A stretch of 64,000 nucleotides of DNA from Cunninghamia lanceolata. Taxonomy: Eukaryota > Streptophyta > Pinopsida > Cupressales > Cupressaceae. The notes below the pieces were generated by a model that was not told the DNA's origin, searched no databases, and saw only the letters and a list, made by a program, of their open reading frames with translations. Location: positions 7,466,501 to 7,530,500 of the forward strand of contig BSBN01001017.1 in NCBI GenBank assembly GCA_027924645.1, in the 5' to 3' direction. Positions 58,473 to 64,000 of this stretch are shown piece by piece (position 1 is the first letter of the stretch; every line of letters starts with the position of its first letter). The position numbers and the translations under genes are program-made.

Positions 58473-59213
58473 TTGAGCCCATGTGTAGTACTTGCAGTCC
58501 TAGCACCAAAGAAAGATGGAGAATGGAGGATGTGTATAGACTCTAGAGAAATCAACAAGATCATAGTTACGTATAGATTTCCATTGCCTAGGATGGATGA
58601 CATTATAGACTATTTAAGTAGAGCAAAATATTTCACAAAGATAGACTTGAAGAGTGGAATCCATCAAATCAGAATCAAAGAAGGAGATGAATAGAAGAAT
58701 TCTTTTAAGAAAAATGAAGGATTGTATGAATGGTTAGTGATGCCTTTTGGATTGACTAATGCACTAAGTACTTTCATGATATTGATGAATGAGGTCTTGA
58801 AGAAATTCTTGGGTAAGTTTGTTATTATATACTTGGATGATATTCTGATTTTCAGTAAGACAAAAGAACATTTGTGCCACCTTAGACAAGAATGGCAAAG
58901 ACTGAGAGAAGAGAAATTGCTGATAAACATCAAGAAAAGTAGTTTCTTGAAGGAAGAATTGGTATACTTATGATTTGTGATTTCTGTGGAAGGATTGAAG
59001 ATGGACCCTGAGAAAGTTAGAGTAATTGTTAAGTGGCCAACACCTGAGAGCATTGGAGAAGTCAGATCATTTCATGGATTAGCTAGTTTTTACCAAAACC
59101 TCATTAGAAATTTTAGTTCAGTATGCACATCTATGACAAAGACAATGAGAGGTGACAGAAAGGACTTTAAGTGGACATCAGGAGAAAATAAAAGTTTTGA
59201 ATTACTGAAGTAG
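58473..59213 (+). pseudogene. Reverse transcriptase of element D
   Basis: [46 protein letters not shown] with a catalytic Asp, a TAG where C has tryptophan, [17 protein letters not shown], and [12 protein letters not shown] (YLDD). The connection FHGLASFYQNLIRNFSS follows. Stops also near 58972 and 59213. Confidence 0.92.
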
Positions 59214-59216
59214 AAA

Positions 59217-59768
59217 GTGATAGAACAACTAGTGTTAGCATTACCAAATTTCAACAAAGTATTTCAAGTGGATTGTGATGCAAATGGAAATGTAATAGGA
59301 GTAGTGTTAAGTCAAGAAGGTAGACCAGTAGCATATTTAAGTGTGAAGTTGAATGATGCAAAGAGAAGATATTCAGTTTATGATCAAGAATTCTATGCCA
59401 TAATTCAAGCTTTGAAGAAGTGGAGACATTATTTGTTACTTAAGGAATTCATGTTGTATACAAATCATCAAGCTTTATAGTATTTGAATAGTTAAGGAAA
59501 GTTAAATCAGAGACATATGAGATGGGTAGAGTTCATGTAGAGTTACACATTTGTACTGAAGCATAGGAGTGGAATGTCAAACAAAGTTGTAGATGCCTCG
59601 AGTAGAAGAAGGAATTTGCTGACAGAGATGAGAGTTGAACTATTAGGTTTTGAAGAATTAAAGCAGATGTATGAAGAAGATCTTGATTTTATAGAACCAT
59701 AGAAAGCATGTAAGGAACCTGTTGTGATAGATAGAAGTAAGTGGTTGGATTATTTCATTTAGTAAGAT
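59217..59768 (+). pseudogene. RNase H of element D
   Basis: [27 protein letters not shown] (first Asp) and [23 protein letters not shown] (Glu), then TNHQAL before a stop. The remainder to 59768 is recognisable (NQRHMRWVEFM, LKHRSGMSNKVVDASSRR) but full of stops. The last catalytic Asp is in VVDASSR. Confidence 0.88.
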
Positions 59769-60866
59769 ATGTTATTCAAAGGAAATCAATTGTGTATACC
59801 TAGGAGTTCAATGAGAGACAATTTGATCAAGGAGAAGCATAGTGGTGGATTGGTAGGACATTTTAGAATTGACAAGACATTGGCTTTGGTAAGTGAGCAT
59901 TACTTTTGGCCTCAGATATATAAGGATGTAAGGAAGTTTGTGCAAAGTTGTAGATTATGTCAAGTTGCAAAAGGGAGTAGTCAGAATACTGGTTTGTACA
60001 AATCTTTGATAGTATCAGAGAGACCTTAGGAAGACATAAGCATGGAATTCATATTAGGATTGCCAAGAACATAGAGAGGACACATAATTCTATATTTGTA
60101 GTGGTGGTTAGATTTTCAAAGATGGCATATTTCATACCTTATAAGAAGACAAATGATGTAGTGCATGTTTCTGACCTATTTTTCAAGGAGATTGTGAGAT
60201 TGCATAGATTACCTAAGAGCATAATTTTAGATAGAGATACAAGATTCATTGGATACTTTTGGAGGACATTGTGGAAAAAAATGAAGACAAACCTAAAGTT
60301 TAGTTCAACATTTCATCCACAGAAAGATGGACAAACAGAAGTGGTAAATAGGAGTTTGGGTAACTTGTTGAGATGTTTAGTAGGAGAGAAGACAACAAAA
60401 TGGGATCTAATTCTACCACAAGTAGATTTTGCATTTAATAATTCAGTGAATAAGAGTACAAGGAAGACACCTTTTGAGATTATGATTGGAATGAAACCTA
60501 GAGGAGTGGTAGAATTGAGAGACATCAATATGGAGAATAAAAGAAGTGTAAAGGTAGACAAATTTGTAGGATATAGGAGACAATACATAAACAGGCTAAG
60601 AAGCATTTGGAAGAAATGAATAGCAAGTATAAGGAGCAAGCATATGAGAAGAGAAGACACAAAGAATTTTTAGTTGGAGATGAAGTAATGGTATATCTAA
60701 GAAAAGAGAGATTTCCAGTAGGGGTATATAACAAGTTGAAGATGAAGAAGTTTGGACCATGTAAGATACTGAGGAAATTTGATTCAGGAAATACATATGA
60801 AGTGGAGCTACCAGAGACACTAGGTATCACTTATATTCAACATTACAGACTTATATCAATATCATG
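59769..60866 (+). pseudogene. Integrase of element D
   Basis: Zinc-binding head HSGGLVGHFRIDKTLAL with CRLCQVAKG, so all four H-H-C-C ligands are present. Core: second Asp in LDRDTRFIGYFWR and Glu in PQKDGQTEVVNRSLG. The region of the first Asp is disturbed by stops and a shift at 60027-60100. C-terminal [16 protein letters not shown] and [16 protein letters not shown] shift near 60590-60610 separates the last piece. Confidence 0.9.
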
Positions 60867-60934
60867 AATGAGAATCAAATGACAACATTGAAGATGGTTT
60901 GAAGATTTAGTTACCATAGCAAAAACTAGAGTAG

Positions 60935-61075
60935 ATAGAAGACATCTTAGACAATAGAGTTAGATGCAACACCAGAGGCAAGAAATACAAAGAATGTCTA
61001 GTTAAGTGGAAAGGTAGACCGGAAGAAGATTCATCTTGGATTTCTTAGGCTAAGGTGGACCATCTTGGTTTTCCT
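60935..61075 (+). pseudogene. Chromodomain of element D integrase
   Basis: IEDILDNRV..., then KYKECLVKWKGRPEEDSSWIS, a TAG, and AKVDHLGFPLAP. Same domain as at 28985-29110 in C, with one cage tyrosine replaced by cysteine (KEC for KEY). Confidence 0.85.
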
Positions 61076-61124
61076 CTAGCCCCAAAAAAGTGAGGGACTC
61101 ACTTTTTCAACAACCCCAAGTGTC

Positions 61125-61910
61125 TAATATAGGAGCATCCCAACTTGTAGAGAAATCTTGCATTAACTAAAAATATTTTGTATTCTTTCTTTTCTTTCAT
61201 TTTCAGTTCAGTTCAGTCAGTAGCAGTTTTAGAATTTTGTACCACATTTTTCCACATTTTCATTTTAGAGCCCATGGAGTAGGACTTAGCTTCTATACAA
61301 CATCATCTACATCATATCCAAATTTTAGGTCATTTGGACTTGTTTGATAAAAGTTATCGCTATCAAAAGATCACCTATTTTCACAGTGCAAAACATACAG
61401 ACAGTCAGTTGAAGGAGAAGGTTTGAGGAGGATTTTCGTGACTTATAGAGCTAAATGAAACATGTCACATGGCACATAAGGATCATACCAACAATCCTTG
61501 GGATCTGCACCTTGATTCATGGATTTGCAGAGCATTATGAGATGTTTAGGCCCAACCTAATTGTTTCTACATGTTAGAATCCTTCATTGGAGTTTGTAAC
61601 CTTTCTTGGCTAACACGAAGGATTTCTTGAGCTTGGAAATGATATATATAGATCTCTAGGATGTATTAAAAAGGTAGTTAGTTAGTTAGATAGTTCTTAG
61701 TTTGTGATCATTAGATTTTTTATGCTTCAGAGCCATATCTGTTGTAACTAGAATTTAGGCTTGTGAGCCCTAGTTTGTAGCCTGCATGTTGTCAGCATAT
61801 AAGCATTTCGATTATATGATATATTAAGCATTTGAATCATTCATTACCTTCTTTATTTGTGTTGTTTCCATTGTGTTTACTATTGTTGCATGGCTTGGAT
61901 AGTTCATTCT
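61125..61910 (+). repeat. 3' LTR of element D, first part
   Basis: Starts TAATATAGGAGCATCCC, with TA in place of TG, and aligns with 22398-23132 and 34603-34640 at about 85%. It is interrupted by element G before its last ~35 bases. Confidence 0.88.
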
Positions 61911-61930
61911 TGTTGTGTGATTTCACAACA
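61911..61930 (+). other. Terminal hairpin of the element G LTR
   Basis: TGTTGTG-TGATTT-CACAACA, 7-bp perfect stem. The stem bases equal those of element F while the loop differs. Confidence 0.8.
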
Positions 61931-63464
61931 CACCTCATTTTGCCTCGGCAAAATAGGGACCCAACTTTTGCTTTTTCTTGTTCTTTGCTTTATTGCTTTG
62001 GGTGGTTTGGTAAAAGTTAGATGAAATAATAGTATATCACCCATGTGCATGCATGTGCCTCATAAGGGAAGGTTAAATGTCAAAGTCATATTTTGCCATC
62101 ATAAACCTCATAATGTAGAACAATACAAAATTCTAAGTAGGTTTGGCTTTTGGATCACCTTGATATTCCTTAGGGATAAAAGGTTATGCTCAGTCAAAGT
62201 TTGTTCAAGCCTGATATTATTAGAGGGTCACATTCACCAATATCCTAGATATTCACTAAAATCCCTGATCTATCTTTTAATGAAGAGAACTTGATATTCA
62301 CATATCCTTTAATATGCAAACATCAAATTTAAATATGAGAGAATATCTACCCATCAAGTACCCATGCATATTCCCAGAGGGTCATCTTTCAAATATCCAT
62401 CATATTTCTTAATGTCCCTGACATTCGGTAACATGATGATGACCTCATCTTGTTCCACCTTATAAAAGACCCAATATGATGATGATGTCATCATGACCCA
62501 GATCCAAGAGGGTCATATATCTTAACATCCTTGATCTTCATTAATATGATGATCATTTCATCTCCTCGACCAATTTGAAATCCTATAAAAGATGTTGACA
62601 TCATCCTCACATTCTGGAATGGGGGGATATTTTGTATTGTTGAGTATCTGGATATTTCTTAATGTTCCTCATATTAACCCTTAAGACTTGAAATATGAGG
62701 ATCTGCAATAACCAATAGAATGATGCCACGTGGCACATTGACCTGATCATATCAACGCATTATATTATCCTGATTGTTAAATGAAGATATAATGACCCAA
62801 CTTTGGTCATCGGTCAATAGTTGACCATCTTCGTTATGACGGCATCCTCATCTTTTGGATATTAGTCATATTTCCTAATATCCCTGATCTCTGTGAATAT
62901 GCATCCCTACATTAAATGCCATTTCAACGATAGGTCAAACCTTTAAAATTTTGAATAAATGCCCACCACTTGTTAACATCTCCAAGCCTCAGGTGTTAAT
63001 CAATGAATACTAATAGGAGGGAATTAACCACACCCTAATTCGCCATTGTTCTTGATTAAAAGTAAGGATTTGAGCTCATTTTGAATTTACCAAATGTTTA
63101 AGAGAAGAATTATGGAGCCCTGCATGATCAAGGTGACATTACTGCAGTTTGTGAGCTCAACGGAATGGGATACACATTCAAATGGCAAATGGAGAATGGT
63201 AATTTCAAGGTGAACATGCTCATCCAGACATAACTTACACAGTAAAAGGGTAACAATTATCAGGTATGTAATGATAAAACCCTCTTTTGTCATTTATGGT
63301 ATATGAACAGGTAAAAATTATTTTACCAAAGTAAATTGATATGATGATGCATGAAATATACTAGAATGAAAGAATTAACACCATAAAATTCTTATGATCA
63401 TTAAATCAACCACTGCACACGACACATTAGGGTAAGATATATACATGTTTCATTGTAGGATCCA

Positions 63465-64000
63465 ATGGCAGTCAGGAAGAACATGTCAGACATGAAATTC
63501 TTGAAACCTATGTGCATATAGCCTAAGGGGATATCCTTCAAATATGGACAAATAAATGATACACATCCAGGAAACATAGATCTTGATGCATGGTCAGTGA
63601 AATTAGAGAAAGGTGGTGGGAATCCCCTACTCATTAACATCTATAGTTCAAGAATGTGGCATGTAGGGGTATTTCCTTATACAATGGAGGCCACTGAATT
63701 GGTAGTAGAGTGTGCCTGAAATTATAATGTGAATACCAGAAGGGTAGAGCAACATGGTAGGGTTTATGCAGACTTTTCAATTGAAGGTATCACTACAGCC
63801 TTCAATCTACCTAGAATACCTCGTGTGGTTCGATTAAACTTGGGTAAATTGGAGGAGTATAATAGAAAAGAGAAAGAAGCCAGAAGGATCATGTACCAAT
63901 GGAGAGCTAGTGGAAGCACATATAAGGCTTCTACCAAGTTTCCCATGTATCTCTACAAGTTTGATTTTGCTCCAGAGTATCAATATATGATGGTGATGCT
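63465..64000 (+). pseudogene. LTR-borne ORF of element G, 5' part, function unknown
   Basis: ATG at 63465, preceded by an acceptor-like TTTCATTGTAG as in F. The protein aligns with the N-terminus of the F ORF at roughly 45% identity by eye: KFLKPM, the NDTH-x-GN-x-DL-x-AW block, FPYTMEATELVVECA, EQHGRVYADFSIEG, IMYQWRAS and LYKFDFAPEYQYM. TAG at codon 19 (63519) and TGA at 63716 break it. It continues past the window. Confidence 0.82.

Larger units (their letters stand above)
22398..64000 (+). mobile_element. Element D: old Ty3/gypsy chromovirus on + strand, carries all insertions of the right block
   Basis: The pieces are: 5' LTR 22398-23132 plus 34603-34672, primer site 34675-34686, leader 34687-34797, then gag to chromodomain 56463-61075, and 3' LTR from 61125 up to an insertion at 61911. 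The remaining LTR end is beyond the window. Order is gag, protease, RT, RNase H, integrase, chromodomain, which defines a Ty3/gypsy chromovirus. Insertions C (with E inside), F and G interrupt it. The two LTRs differ at roughly 15% of positions in the first 180 bp, making it the oldest element here. All domains carry stops. Confidence 0.9.
61911..64000 (+). mobile_element. Element G: start of a second giant-LTR element, cut by the window end
   Basis: Begins TGTTGTGTGATTTCACAACA inside the 3' LTR of D (preceding bases attct are the candidate duplication). Its first ~120 bases follow those of F in outline (CAACACACCTCATTTTG, then AGGGACCCAACTTTTG), the next 1.4 kb holds the same TGATATT-type motifs, and an ORF homologous to the LTR ORF of F starts at 63465. 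It is therefore the 5' LTR of a + strand relative of F, too divergent to be the same family. Confidence 0.8.

Noticed and set aside
1..64000. CRISPR arrays, rRNA, tRNA or other RNA genes
   Set aside because: None seen. The tandem arrays lack unique spacers, and the primer binding sites are only 12-17 bases matching tRNA ends, not tRNA genes.

Overview
This window looks like repeat-rich nuclear DNA from a plant with a large genome. The style of the elements (very long LTRs, long RT-less ORFs, deep nesting) makes me favour a gymnosperm, probably a conifer, but that is inference and I cannot name a species. I see no ordinary host gene. About 93% of the 64 kb belongs to two old LTR retrotransposons and to the younger elements inserted into them. 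Target-site duplications (TSDs) fix the insertion boundaries to the base in most cases. In what follows, A, B, C, D, E, F, G and H are my own labels.

Left block (302-18144): element A, a decayed Ty1/copia element on the + strand (gag, protease, integrase, RT, RNase H). Its integrase is split by B (2364-9755, minus strand, TSD aatag), a young RT-less LTR element with two ORFs: a coiled-coil/four-zinc-knuckle protein, and an intact 1027-aa protein of unknown function. A is split again between integrase and RT by H (10454-15800, TSD ggttc). H has retroviral-type ends (TGTTAGG...CCTAACA) and a ~996-codon broken ORF, but I can find no LTRs in it.

Middle (18145-22397): no gene recognised. It holds short repeats around GGTACC, a four-copy ~70-bp tandem array and a second degenerate array.

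Right block (22398 to beyond the end): element D, an old Ty3/gypsy chromovirus on the + strand. Its 5' LTR is split by C (23133-34597, minus strand, same or sister family, TSD tcttt). The 3' LTR of C is split by E (23370-28282, minus strand, TSD caaag), an RT-less gag-protease element. The leader of D is split by F (34798-56457, + strand, TSD ctacc), a Tat-like Ty3/gypsy giant of 21.7 kb with LTRs of ~6.65 kb. The 3' LTR of D is split at 61911 by G, the start of a second giant-LTR element that runs off the window.

The most unusual biology is in F and G. Their LTRs carry a long ORF (about 1430 codons in F) upstream of a TATA box and an AATAAA signal. The ORF therefore lies in U3 and would be the 3'-proximal gene of the genomic RNA, an arrangement comparable in position to nef or sag of retroviruses. 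F also has an extra RNase H domain placed before RT, with all four catalytic acidic residues, while its normal RNase H has lost catalytic positions. The RT-less ORFs of B, H, F and G share a layout (N-terminal globular part, charged low-complexity middle, C-terminal coiled coil) and one short N-terminal motif, so they may form one superfamily of retroelement accessory proteins.

Typical working relations: A, C, D and F were autonomous (gag-pol) and are now dead through many nonsense codons. B, E and possibly H depend on enzymes supplied in trans. LTR divergence counted by eye falls from D (oldest) through C and A to F, E and B (youngest, about 1.2%), which agrees with the nesting order.
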